Assembly: GCF_025602895.1 (NCBI RefSeq)
Contig: NW_026516230.1
Coordinates: forward strand, 124,001-188,000
DNA length: 64,000 nt
Reading direction: 5' to 3'
Source: Polychytrium aggregatum
Lineage: Eukaryota; Chytridiomycota; Chytridiomycetes; Polychytriales
The notes under the pieces are model-generated. The model was not told where the DNA came from. It worked only from the letters and a program-made list of their open reading frames with translations, and ran no database searches. How positions within the stretch are numbered: position 1 is the stretch's first letter; each line of letters begins with the position of its first letter. Of the stretch, positions 24,801 to 35,128 are shown piece by piece. The position numbers and the translations under genes were made by a program.

Positions 24801-26159
24801 AACGATTCCGGGGGCTGTAGCCGGCAACTCACCCGAAGCTCTTCCTCGAGCTGCGGAATAACATTTAGCAGGATCGACGGTGCGATTCGATTGATCTCGA
24901 TTATCATATTATGTGCTTCTTCGAGTGAGCGCTGCTCAGTATCTGCCTCTTCCTCAGACGAGCCGTTTCCAGCCAGGATAATCTCTCCGAAATACTGGAA
25001 GCGATAAAAGCAGGTTGAGCGATTGGATGGTCTGAAACGGCATATGGTAGTGCATGTAATACTGCATGTGGTAGTGCATGTGGTACTGCATGTGGTAGTG
25101 CATGTGGTACTGCAGATGGGACTGCAGATAGGACTGGTTTCGACTTTGGTCCTGGCGTTGCCCACTCAAAGCAAACTATCGAATCAAAGTCAAACCGGCT
25201 GGTTACCTGAGACACATATTTCTGGAGAAAGTCAGCGGTGCTGTTGCACAGGTCGATGGCAAGCTGACGGGATTCCTTGGGTGCCCCATGGCTATCAAGC
25301 TGAAATTGGTCCATGAGGATCTCGGTGCATTCGTTTGGAAGGGCTGCTGCCTCCTCGACAAGCGCCTGCAGAATCTCCAGCATCGAAGAATGGACATTCT
25401 TCTGGGTGTCGTTGCTGCGGGAGAAACAGCAGATCAGTAAGCACATGGCTGCGGCTGGGGAGTTCACGTCCATCGAGCTGAACGGGATCGCGGCAGCAGG
25501 ATTTCCATTGTCCCTTGATTAAACTCTCGCACGATACCCAACCCTACCGAACAATATCGAAGCACAGCTTGAAGTACGAAGTCAGCAGCTCGTCGCCAAG
25601 ATCAGCAGCCAAGATGATACTTCGCACCGTCGCCAAGCTCTCCAAGAGGAAGTAGTACGACGAAAAGTACGGGTCCTCTGGGTCTGACAGGTGGTAGAGC
25701 TGCTTCTCAAAAAATTCAAAGATTTCCTGCAGCGATCAGTCGATGTTTCGCCAAACCAAGAGCAAAGAAAAGAGAGAGGTATTATGAGCGAGCGTGAGGA
25801 GCACCGATTTTCGTTTCTGTCGCCCAGTGCGTGCCAGTTAATGGATTCTAGTGGCAGGACTGCATAGCGCACGAGACTCGCTGACACCGACACCGTACCC
25901 GCAGTTCGTTCTCGGTGTATGGTGCGTCCGGAGCAAACAGTCTCAGGATATCGGCGAGACAGCACGCTGTATAGATGCGAACGCCCTTATCCTTGTGGGC
26001 AAGCAGGGAATGAGACAGAAGATCTTTTCGCAAGACCGACAGCGATTGAGTATCGCATGTCTCCTGCTCCAGCTGGCTGAGTTCCAGGTGTGTTTTCTGT
26101 TTTGGGGTTGTGTGGGTTTGGGGGTTTGTGGTTGTGTTGGCCGACCGCGATGTGGACAT
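18881..26159 (-). CDS. PDS5: Sister chromatid cohesion protein Pds5, spliced into some 20 exons
   Basis: HEAT-repeat regulator that binds the cohesin ring and controls its loading, maintenance and acetylation in the nucleus. Exon 1 runs from ATG at 26159 and contains KDKGVRIYTACCLADILRLF, the family's N-terminal signature. Later blocks on the minus strand: FFEKQLYHLSDPEDPYFSSY (about 25730); NVHSSMLEILQALVEEAAAL then LAIDLCNSTADFLQKYVSQ (about 25400-25210); YFGEIIL with LLNVIPQLEEELR (about 25000-24830); TLGKMFSEE (about 24680); FADPDERVRQAAIRVV and LDKKPSTRAAAIKALGHLY (24330-24150); and many further helical exons down to about 20700. The C-terminal exons (about 20100-18881) are rich in Ser, Pro, Arg and Lys (PTTPRSKR, SASKRPRKS), as in other Pds5 tails. 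Small introns separate all of these, and two contain minisatellites. Exon edges are approximate and the C-terminal joins are the least certain. Confidence 0.85.
23518..23696. repeat. Intronic minisatellite, 8-bp unit GGATAGCA, about 21 copies
   Basis: Perfect direct tandem array with one variant copy (GGGTGGCA) near the right end. It lies in a PDS5 intron between the exon with SAINMGLFLDQCDKYN and the exon ending in NKAFLSILSRQAQ. It stays open in all minus frames because of its composition, which produces a spurious reading frame. Confidence 0.9.
25040..25117. repeat. Intronic minisatellite, alternating TGCATGTGGTAG / TGCATGTGGTAC
   Basis: A 12-bp unit in two alternating versions (24-bp higher-order unit), about six 12-mers, in the PDS5 intron between the LQKYVSQ and YFGEIIL exons. 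Confidence 0.8.
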
Positions 26160-27007
26160 TGAACGATGGTGGACGGCAAACGATATAGCGCAGCAGTGAT
26201 GAGCACCAATGCATTTCAGAGCAGCATGCAAAGCACCGACTGTTGATCGTTCATCGGCATTGACCAAGATGCAGCATGCAGGCTTCGCCGCCGCCGGTGA
26301 ACCATCGCCCAAGTCTTGGTCCGCTGGATGGGCGTCGCCACCAAGGAATACGTTCTACCTTGAGTCGCTTGTGCAGCTCGTTGGTCTGCAGAGGACGCCC
26401 GGGAGCAACCACCCGTTGGGTGTAGTTCAAGCGCACGGCCCTGCTCATGATTGCTGCAGATGGGGAGCCAAGGCGCACCGGCGACAGCGGTGTTCTGGGG
26501 CAACATCGACCTCGCCAGCGAAGCCAGGCGTGTGTGTGTGGCCAGGCTCTGCCCAAACATGGCAAATTGCCTGGCTGCGCACTGGAGCAGAGGCCACATT
26601 CCGCCGAATGCGCTCGGCAAGCAAACGCATCACCTTTCGAATGTGCGGCTGGAGCCAGAGGGAAGAAGTGCCAGAGGCTCAGGTCCCCGATATGCTGACA
26701 GCGCGAGCGAGAACCAGAGGCAGCTCGCGGGCCTCCAGCCATGCCCCTCCGTTTGTCTGCGAGGATGACTGGACAACCCACCCTCTGCAACCCCCTTGGC
26801 CTCACATTTCAATTGAATCGGAGATGATAATATTTTGGCTTGCCAAAAAAATTAAAGTAACTTCAGTGGTCGATTTACAAAGAAATGGGTCGCGAAAAAG
26901 GCGGAGCCGTCGTGTGCCGGAAGAGCACACAGCAGATGCAAGGAAAAGCACTGGAGGCCGACCCAGTCAGCCCTGGAAGCGCAAGGAAAAGGAAACGCAG
27001 AGTGCAA
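26160..27007. other. Intergenic region upstream of PDS5
   Basis: About 850 bp between the PDS5 start and the stop of the Asn-rich gene, both on the minus strand. It should hold the PDS5 promoter (GC-rich part 26200-26800) and the 3' end of the Asn-rich gene (AT-rich part 26820-26880). Overlapping open frames here show no recognisable domain. Confidence 0.5.
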
Positions 27008-29342
27008 CTAAGAGTTGAGGGCAGCCTGGATTCTGGCAGTCTTGTCGGCGTCGGTGGTGCACGCAACAGAGGTACCGGGCTTGTTGACCAGAGGAAGAAC
27101 CTGACACTTGAGGCCGCTGGAGCACGAGGTCTTGAAGAGCTGAGTGCCAACACACTGGCCGAGCTGGTCACCGGCGCAGAAGACGGTGTCTCCAGCCTTG
27201 CACTGGGTGTTTTGGGCCTTGGCTGAGTCGAGTTGCTGGGCCAGGATTCCATTGTTGCGCCTGAAGTTACCATTGCTGTTGTTGTTGTTCTGGTTCTGGT
27301 TTTGGTTGTTGTTGTTCTGGTTCTGGTTGTTGTTGTTCTGGTTCTGGTTGTTGTTGTTCTGGTTCTGGTTGTTGTTGTTCTGGTTGTTGTTCTGGTTGTT
27401 GTTCTGGTTTTGGTTGTTGTGGTTGTTGTGGTTGTTGTTGTTATGCTTGTTGTTGTTGCGGTTGTTGTTCTGGTTCTGGTTGTTGTTGTTCTGGTTGTTG
27501 TTGTTCTGGTTGTTGTTGTTCTGGTTGTTGTTGTTCTGGTTGTTGTTGTTCTGGTTGTTGTTGTTCTGGCTCGATCCAACGCCGCTAGGGGGCAGGAAGA
27601 ATTCGTTGCCGTTGTCGTTTCCAGTGATTGCTTGCTGGGCCGAGCCGACACAGTTGTTGAATCCCGTACCGCCGCCGCAGAATCCACCCACGCAGGCCTT
27701 GAGCAGCGAGTTAGCCGAGAAAGCGTTCACTTTGTTGTCGGCAACCAGGCCGTTGACGCAACGGACGTTGCGAGCCAGATCAACACAAATGAAGCCAGTT
27801 CCAACTTGAGCACAACCCTGCTCGGCGGTTCTGACGCGGTTGTTGGGAATGACCTCCGGGGCATTGAGAGGAACAACAGTGGCATCGTTGAGCTGGTTGG
27901 CATGAGCAGTCAAGAACGCCAGACGCTGCTGATCCGAGACACCGACATTGCCGGTACCGGAGTTCAGGTTGACATTGTTGAAGTCGATAAGGGTGCCATT
28001 GTTATCGTTGTTGTTGTTGTTGATATCATTGTTGTTGTTGTTGATATCATTGTTGTTGTTGTTGATATCATTGTTGTTGTTGTTGATATCATTGTTGTTG
28101 TTGTTGATATCATTGTTGTTGTTGTTGATATCATTGTTGTTGTTGTTGATATCATTGTTGTTGTTGTTGATATCATTGTTGTTGTTGTTGATATCGTTGT
28201 TGTTCAAGTCGATAAGGGTGGTGCTGTTGTTGATATCATTGTTGTTCTGGTTATTGTTATTGTTGATATCATTGTTGTTCTGGTTGTTGTTCTGGTTGTT
28301 GTTCTGGTTGTTGTTCTGGTTGTTGTTCTGGTTGTTGTTCTGGTTGTTGTTCTGGTTGTTGTTCTGGTTGTTGTTGTTATGCTTGTTGTTGTTCTGGTTG
28401 TTGTTGTTATGCTTGTTGTTGTTATGCTTGTTGTTGCGGTTGTTGTTGCGGTTGTTGTTGCGGTTGTTGTTCTGGTTGTTGTTCTGGTTGTTGTTGTTCT
28501 GGTTCTGGTTGTTGTTCTGGTTCTGGTTGTTGCCCTGTTTGTTCTTCTTCACAGCAATTCGAGCCGAGCCCGCAGCGGCAATGTTCTGGCTAGCCAGCCC
28601 CGAGTTGGCTTGAATGGCCGAGGCCTGGGCAGCAGGAACACCTGGAGGGTTCTGGCAGGTCTTGGACTGGGGAGGGAAAATACCCAGAAGCTCCTTGTTC
28701 TGAGGGGGGCGACTGCAGAGAGGGAAGCAGTTGCTGCTGCCAATGATGTTGCGCTCGCTGCCCAAGAAGCGCTGAGCAAGGTTGATCAGAAGATTTCCTT
28801 TGCCATTATCCAGACGCTTGGCAATGTTGACGAACTGGAAAAACACCGCCATGTCGGACAGGGGAGGTTAGTGTCAGGTTGACGAGAAGAGGGTCCGTCA
28901 TCAACGCCGTAGAGTGCCGCCACCGAATCGAGCTCATCCTGGTACGACGAGAGGCGTGGAGCGGGTGTGGCAATGCATTACCTTGTCGGCCTGATCCTGC
29001 TGGTCACACGGGCCAGCAGCAGCCAGGATGGTGGAGATGGCGTTACCGGCCTCGGTGGGACACTCGCCGTTGACAAAGATCTTGGATCCAAGACAAGCCT
29101 GGCCAATTTGCTGCAGGATGCTCTTGAAAGTGGGGCTGGTGGACAGACTCGCCGTCAGCACATCGTTCGGAGGCAGCAAATGCAGCACATGTGCGGCAGC
29201 AAGTGCAAGAATGCTCTCGCTGCAGAGTGATGGGTACATACTTGTTCTCGTTGCCAAAGACATCGCGGCGCTGAAGAGGGCCGGCGAGCACGAGATTGGT
29301 GCTGAACAAGACAGCGAGGACGAGGGCCAGAAGATGGCGCAT
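27008..29342 (-). CDS. Secreted Asn-rich low-complexity protein with Cys-rich C-terminal domain
   Basis: Function unknown. Three exons are inferred: 29342 to about 29245 (signal peptide MRHLLALVLAVLFSTNLVLA, then GPLQRR), about 29177-28983, and about 28834-27008. The mature part has a Cys-containing N-terminal domain (KIFVNGECPTEAGNAISTIL, AAGPCDQQDQADK, LAQRFLGSERN). Next comes a long tract of NNNQ/NNQN repeats and nine tandem DINNNNN units, then a globular middle domain (FLTAHANQLNDATVVPLNAP, ACVGGFCGGGTGF). A second NNNNQ tract leads into a C-terminal domain with six Cys (CKAGDTVFCAG, CVGTQLFKTSC, LKCQVLPLVNKPGTSVAC). That last domain resembles CBM19-like chitin-binding modules of fungal secreted proteins, so binding to the wall or to a substrate surface is possible. 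The Asn tracts are prion-like in composition. Confidence 0.75.
27265..27570 (-). repeat. Asn/Gln-coding trinucleotide repeat tract (C-terminal tract)
   Basis: Plus strand is a mixture of GTTGTTGTT and CTGGTT units, coding on the minus strand for NNNQ and NQNQ repeats of the secreted protein. Confidence 0.85.
27998..28545 (-). repeat. Asn-rich repeat tract including 21-bp DINNNNN minisatellite
   Basis: 28005-28200 is a tandem 21-bp array (GTTGTTGTTGTTGATATCAT) coding for DINNNNN on the minus strand. 28240-28545 codes for NNNQ with inserted KH and RN pairs. Unit lengths are multiples of three, so copy-number change keeps the frame. Confidence 0.85.
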
Positions 29343-30801
29343 TTTGGAGAGCCTGCTCGGGAACGGTGGGTTGAAAGAGAGCGTCGCAGGCAACGGAAGC
29401 GCGGGAGACCGATGGGGAACCCAGGAGGAGGAGCAGACGGGCGAGGCTTAAGTATCTGGCGACGACGCTTGGGATGCGACGAGACCTTGTTTGCGGCAGG
29501 ATGGACATGCCGCGCGACGGCACAGACGTGCATTGGCATAGTGGACCTGGGCTGGACCTTGGCTGGACCTGGGCTGGGCTGACCTGTCTCGACGGGGCTC
29601 GCCGCCGGGCGCCTGCAGCCGAGCCAACAAGCAGCCAGCCCTGGCGCTGCGGCTGCGAAGGCGCCAGGGCTTTGGGAAGGCGGCGGCACGACGCGGCGGC
29701 CGCGTTTGTTGCGCGACGGGGCCAGTGCCAGCGGTCCTGGGTGGTTGACGCTGCTGTTCATGATGCTGCTCGTTTGTTAATATTACTGCTAATGTTACTG
29801 CTAATATTACTGCTCATGCTACTGCTTATGCTAGTATCACCAGATTGTTAACGCTATCATCACCAGATTGTTAATCTTGCCGTTAATATGTTATTACCAC
29901 CGTTGAGATCATTGAAATCGCAACGGCCGCCGCCAGTGCAGTTGCCATCGATGCTTGCCACCAGGATCATCCTCTCCCCCATCCAGGGTCCATCGGCACC
30001 AACTCGCAGCGTTCGCATGCCCCCACTGTCTCCATCCTTGGCCAGCCCATCTTGCCTGCCGCTTGCTCCTCTTGTCGATGGCGCTGGCTTGCCTGCCGAT
30101 GGCGCTTGGCGATGCTGCCCAGCAAGCCTGCCGCTGCCTGCCATCCGGTTGTCCTCCTTTGCCCTTTCTTTGCAAGCCGCAGATATCGATCTGTACTGGT
30201 CATGCCGATGGCCCCGTTCGTGTCCTGGCCGTGACCGGTCTTTGCTCTGTCGACGGCCTTGTGGTGGTCCTCAGACCCTCTCGTGGTCTTCAGGTGGTCC
30301 TCCCACCACGATGGCGCTGCTCGCGCCGCTTTGCTGCTGCCTTCGTCGCCGCTGGGCGCATCCACCGAGTGAGGTCGGGTGGGGCGCTGTATGCGACAAG
30401 TCCAGCACGGCAGGGTTGCCTTCCAGGCCTCCCTGGCAGAGTAACTGGCTGGCCTGGCCGATGAGGGAGGGGCGTGCATGCGTCTTTCATGCATCAGCAG
30501 GACAGCGAGCGAGTTCGTGACCATGGCATGACATGCCGACTCATTCATGGTGCCAATCGCCGCCCGCTCCAAATCAATCGTCACCCTCTTCATCGAACAC
30601 CCTCCCCGCTCCAGGTCCTCTGGCGGGACGATGAGCCCGGCCCGCTGCCTCGCTGGCTTTCGTTGGGCGCGAAAGGGGTCGATGGCAAGACCCAGGCGCC
30701 CGTCGCCAGCAGCATTTCTCATCTGAGCGGCCTCTTGCCCACCGATCTCACCGGTCGTCTGAATCGCCTCTGTCGACTGCCACCAGTCTAATTCGATCGC
30801 T
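29343..30801. promoter_or_regulatory. Divergent upstream region of the Asn-rich gene and centrin
   Basis: 1.46 kb between two divergently transcribed genes. It includes an AT-rich 12-bp repeat (TTACTGCTAATA, about 29775-29835) and a duplicated ATCACCAGATTGTTAA (about 29836 and 29858). The part 29900-30780 is GC-rich with overlapping open frames and no recognisable domain. It likely holds both promoters. Confidence 0.45.
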
Positions 30802-32033
30802 ATGGTGAGCATTGCCTCCAGGCCTCGCTGTGTGTCCACCTGGAAATACTCTCCCTAGCTTCACATCCTCCTCCTTCCAGACCGACTCGGTTTCCCTACT
30901 CTGATTGACTTGTTCCTGGCTCTGTTCCTGGCTCCGGTCTGGCCATCATACCTGGTCGGGGTATCAATCTCCAGTCCACTACATACCGCAAACCCGCTCA
31001 GGGCAACCCTTCAAATGCTGTCGGAAATGCTGCCCTCGGCAAGAAACCCAGCGCCGCCGCCTCTGGCAGCTCCCACCGCCCCCGATCCCAGGACCTCACC
31101 CACGAACAAAAGCAAGAGATCCGGGAGGCCTTTGACCTCTTCGATACCGATGGTAGCGGCACCATCGACACAAAAGAGCTCAAGGTTGCCATGCGTGCCC
31201 TTGGCTTCGAGCCCAAGAAGGAGGAGATCAAAAAAATGATCACCGACATTGACCGGAGCGGCAGCGGCACCATCGACTTTAACGAGTTTTTGGAGCTGAT
31301 GTCGGCCAAGATGGTGAGTCTCTGTTCTGGCTGTATTCGTCGACAGACCCGAGCTCCTCATTCACATCTATCCCTCTCCCTCTCATTCAACTCCATCTCC
31401 TCCTCCCGCTGATTTCAGGCTGAGCGAGATTCGCGAGAGGAGATCCTCAAAGCCTTCCGCCTCTTTGACGACGACGAAACAGGCAAGATCACATTCAAAA
31501 ACCTAAAGCGGGTTGCCAAGGAGCTGGGCGAAAATCTGACCGACGAAGAGCTGCAGGAGATGATCGACGAGGCCGATCGCGATGGCGACGGCGAGATCAA
31601 CCAGGAAGAGTTTCTGAGGATCATGAAGAAGACGGTGAGCGTCTGGATATGTGCCGTGATGTGTGAGAGGGAGGGACGAATGAGCGACAGCGAGACGGTC
31701 GGAGCAGCATGACAGCCGGCTATGAGATGGTGTCGGTGTCCGTCCGATGGTGTCGATGTCCGTCCGATGGAAATATCCCGGCAGCATCACAAGAGATGCC
31801 CCAAATGCTCCGTCCTGCACGACAAGACCTGTATTGTTTGCCGTTGGCGTAATCTCATCCATATCCACGAAACTGTTGTTCGGCCATGATCACAATCACC
31901 CATTCGCCCTGGTCTCTGGGCACACATCGACCCGATCGACCTGGTCGCCCCTTGCCTTGCCTCGTGTCCCGCCCCGCCCTCAACTCCTTCCACGATCAAA
32001 CCTACAATATCACTTCATCAGAACCTGTATTGA
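30802..32033 (+). CDS. Centrin (EF-hand calcium-binding protein of centrioles/basal bodies)
   Basis: Small calcium sensor of centrioles, basal bodies or spindle pole bodies, also part of nucleotide-excision repair and mRNA export complexes. Exons: 30802-30804 (ATG only), 30975-31313, 31419-31634 and 32022-32033, giving 189 residues. The N-terminal tail is [14 protein letters not shown] and is basic. Four EF-hands follow: [38 protein letters not shown] and [14 protein letters not shown]-like. The linkers [16 protein letters not shown] and [16 protein letters not shown] are near-identical to algal and animal centrin-1/2, and the end is KKTNLY. The one-codon first exon is the simplest way to give the second exon a start and keep phase. 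The last exon of three codons plus stop lies behind a 387-bp intron. Confidence 0.9.
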
Positions 32034-32053
32034 TGGATGGATGGATGGATGGC
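32030..32053. repeat. (TGGA)n tetranucleotide repeat
   Basis: About six TGGA units directly at the centrin stop codon. Confidence 0.8.
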
Positions 32054-32194
32054 ATTGAGCCCGGTCTTTCTCCCGAGATTGAAAATATATGGGCTGCGCC
32101 CGACGCAAAGGTATCCAGCAATACAAGCAGTTGGTCAACAGAAGGCAGTGATTGTAGTCAAGCAAAAGTCTATCGGCAGCCCTATCGATACATT

Positions 32195-34550
32195 TCATGG
32201 CGCCGATTTGCGGGCCCATGCCACAAACTGATCAAACAACGTTGGCCCTGGTTGCGACAATAAGAACGCACTGTTAGTAACCTGGCCCCACGCGGCCGTC
32301 TTTGAGCCTGCCCAGATCCCTGTGCAAGCGACCATGTCCTCGCTCGGGCACCGATCGGGCACCTACATGCGTTCGAATCGTCATAGTTGCTAAAGTCTCC
32401 CGGCACCATCACCAAAAAGTCGAGTAGACTGCGCCACTGGTCTTTGTTGATGACCTTGAGCGGACGGGCTTCGTCCAGAAATGCAAGGAATTTGCTGACG
32501 GTAGGATACCGGCTGGACGGAAGAGCCAGCAGCCAGAGTGCTTTGGCTGCAAGGCATGATCGTCGAGTTATTCACTCGGCTTCAATCAAGAAGAGTGTGG
32601 TGCCCAGCCGATCGAGCGATCTGTCATCGCGCAACAGTAGCTTACCGGCCTGGATTGCCGGCCGAGATTGAGAGGGTGGCAAGCCCGGCGGGCATATACA
32701 AGGAGGAGGGTTGCTGATGAGATTGGTGTCGCAGAAATGTGTGTCCTGCGTCCCTCTGCTCGCCGTTGCTCAAACCAAAGCCCCGATATCGATGCCGGGG
32801 AGCGTTTCCGTTCCAACCTTGCCCAGAGCATACCGGACACCTGGGTGTTCGAATCTGCTTCCTCGCAGAATAATTCCACAGATGAAACCCGCCCCTCGTT
32901 CTCTCCCTTCCTACCACCACTTGCGATTCGGCCTCCGCTTACATCAATCTCGAGGTTGCGCTGCTCAGAATCCTTGGCAAAGGTGAACAGCCAAATGTAA
33001 AAGTCGCGGAAGACGGCCATGTCTTTCATATCGTCTTCCAGTCGAGCCACGGCCTTGACGAGCTTCTCGGCTGAATCAACGCTGCCGGACACAGGTTCGC
33101 CGGCAGCCAAGCCATGTCCGATTCACGTCGTCGGGGGTGACGGAAAAGAAAGAAATGCCAATTCTGTGGTCAGCTCTGGCGAGCCGAAGCCGCAAGTCTG
33201 ACGGTTGGGAGCGATATTTGCCGGTAACCAATGCCGGCCTAGGACGATATCATATTCGAGAGCAAAGATCAAAGCAGGCGATTACAGCCAAAGCAGAGTA
33301 GATGTCCAACAGATACGGATGTGCACACAAGACTGTTCCAGATCCAAATAGGACCCAGGTATACTTACTTTAGTGCCTTCATTCCCGCCTGCCATTCAGC
33401 TTTGGTCACATAGCCCATCGTTTTTGCTTGCAGCTTGTAGAACAACAGAAGGATTCCCAGCTGAAGGGGAAGCGATCATCCACGAAACATGTCAGCGGTG
33501 ACGTGGTCGGCAATGGACGAGATCGATACCAGGGATGGGCAGCCGATTCGAAGGGCACGGCGAAGCAGACCAAGCTGCCGGCCGGGACCACTCGCCAGCC
33601 TTGATGGATGGTGAGAAGTTGCATGCAAGAACCGATCGGTATCGATAGACCGTCGCAGTGCTGACTGGTACTCAATCGCTCGCCACATACATTGTCGGAG
33701 CTGATACCAATGTCGCCACAGAGCTTGTCGATACCCTCGGGTCCGATCGCATCCGAATCGCTCTCTGTGCGGATAAGATATACATGAGTTGCTGGTTACA
33801 GCGCTGCATCGGTCGACAAGCGCTTCAAGTGCTCGACTTGGACTTCTCAACTGTTAGCAGGGATGGCAGGAGCCGTGGATGTGCTCGAAGCGCAGACGAC
33901 GATGAGCCATGGGACTCCACCAATTTACCTTGGTATCTTTCGAACCAAGCTTGGCATTGTGTCGGGCAATATGTTGATGAAACCTGGAGACCAGCCATGT
34001 TGCAGGGATGATCGGCCCGCGGCCAGAATCAGATCGTGGCCAAGAGAGGATGCGAATGAAAATGAGGATGAACATGATCATGAGTACGGAGATGGAGGTG
34101 AAGGAGCCGACCCTTCGCGGGGCCAAGATTTGTCTCATAAACAGCGATCGGCATGAAAAATGCGATACGGGATGCTGTCTCTCGATTCTTTGGACGAAAT
34201 GCGACCGGGGTGCTGCCGATGGCCCTGACAAACTCACATCCTTGGCTCGCGATGTGCCATTGCTGTTCAACCAGAATGAACACTCAAATTAACACAGGCC
34301 CGAATCGTGCGAGCGATAGCGAGAGACCGCAAGGCAATTTCGGATGTGCCCCAGAGCTGCTGATTTCCGATCGCAGATCAACAGGCTGACCGACTGATCG
34401 ATCGATAGATCAGTCCGCTGATCGATTTGCTCACCTATTGTGTGCCGACGTCGATCGCTGCTTTGACCGCTTGGAGGCCTTGCTGGCTATACTTTGGGTT
34501 GGCTCTGGCGCCAGGGTCGTGGCGGGAGCTCTCTTTCGTTTTGACGACAT
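32195..34550 (-). CDS. DCN1: DCN1-like cullin neddylation co-E3 (DCUN1D4/5 type), spliced
   Basis: Scaffold that brings the NEDD8-charged E2 to cullins and so activates cullin-RING ubiquitin ligases. Exon 1 (34550 to about 34435) encodes MSSKRKRAPA, a basic tail like the KKRRPA start of DCUN1D4/5. Further minus-strand blocks of the potentiating-neddylation domain: SDSDAIGPEGIDKLCGDIGI (about 33760-33690); LFYKLQAKTMGYVTKAEWQA (about 33460-33375); KLVKAVARLEDDMKDMAVF and FYIWLFTFAKDSEQRNLEID (about 33070-32945); AIQA joined to AKALWLLALPSSRYPTVSKF (about 32655-32500); KVINKDQWRSLLDFLVMV and DFSNYDDS (about 32440-32385); and the C-terminal WPTLFDQFVAWARKSAP-like end with stop at 32195-32197. 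Intron edges around 33790-34430 are unresolved. Confidence 0.85.
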
Positions 34551-35128
34551 AGCGAGGATCGGTTGTGGAGGAGGTGGTGGTGGTGGTGATGGCGAGGAGG
34601 AGAATGTGGATGGCGCCTGCAGGATTTGCAATGGTGGATATGCTCAGCGGCGTTTGCGTGTGCTGACGGTCAGCTATGGTGGCAGGTTCGCTCAGCAGCC
34701 GCTGGTCGATTTGATCTGCGGTGGCGAGAGGGAAATGCGCTGCGATGAGCCCAGCAGCGGCAGTGGATGCAACAAACAAGTCGGCGGTTGCCAATCTCGG
34801 GCTTGCCCACGCATCTGCTGTCCGACAACTGACTGGACCTCGCAGGCAGCCGGACGATGTCAACAAACGGCGTGGGTGTCGTTACGAGTGGCGGAACGAG
34901 GTGGCAGGGGAGAAGACAGCGGGAATTGCTGGCCTGGAGTGGCCAGGCGACGACATCGCCGACGACATGGTATTGGGCACTGTTCTCCAGCCGGACAAGA
35001 CCGAGACATGGCTTCCCCATGAGCGGATCGCTTCCACAATCCAAGCGTTGTCGTCAATCAATGTGTCCGGCGCTGGATAGCCGCTATGCCTGCCTGCCTC
35101 CCCCCCCATCGCAGCTTCCAATGAGACT
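34551..35128. other. Intergenic region between DCN1-like gene and membrane-protein gene
   Basis: About 580 bp between the start of one minus-strand gene and the stop of the next. A GGTGGTGGTGGTG stretch at about 34570-34590 is present. No further gene seen. Confidence 0.5.

Noticed and set aside
27233-28882. Long plus-strand frame rich in Val and Leu
   Set aside because: It is the antisense of the AAC/AAT/CAG repeats coding for Asn/Gln; composition explains it, and the minus strand has a signal peptide and Cys domains.
33850-34270. Minus-strand frame between DCN1-like exons 1 and 2
   Set aside because: No match to the neddylation domain and no clear splice pair; treated as intron.
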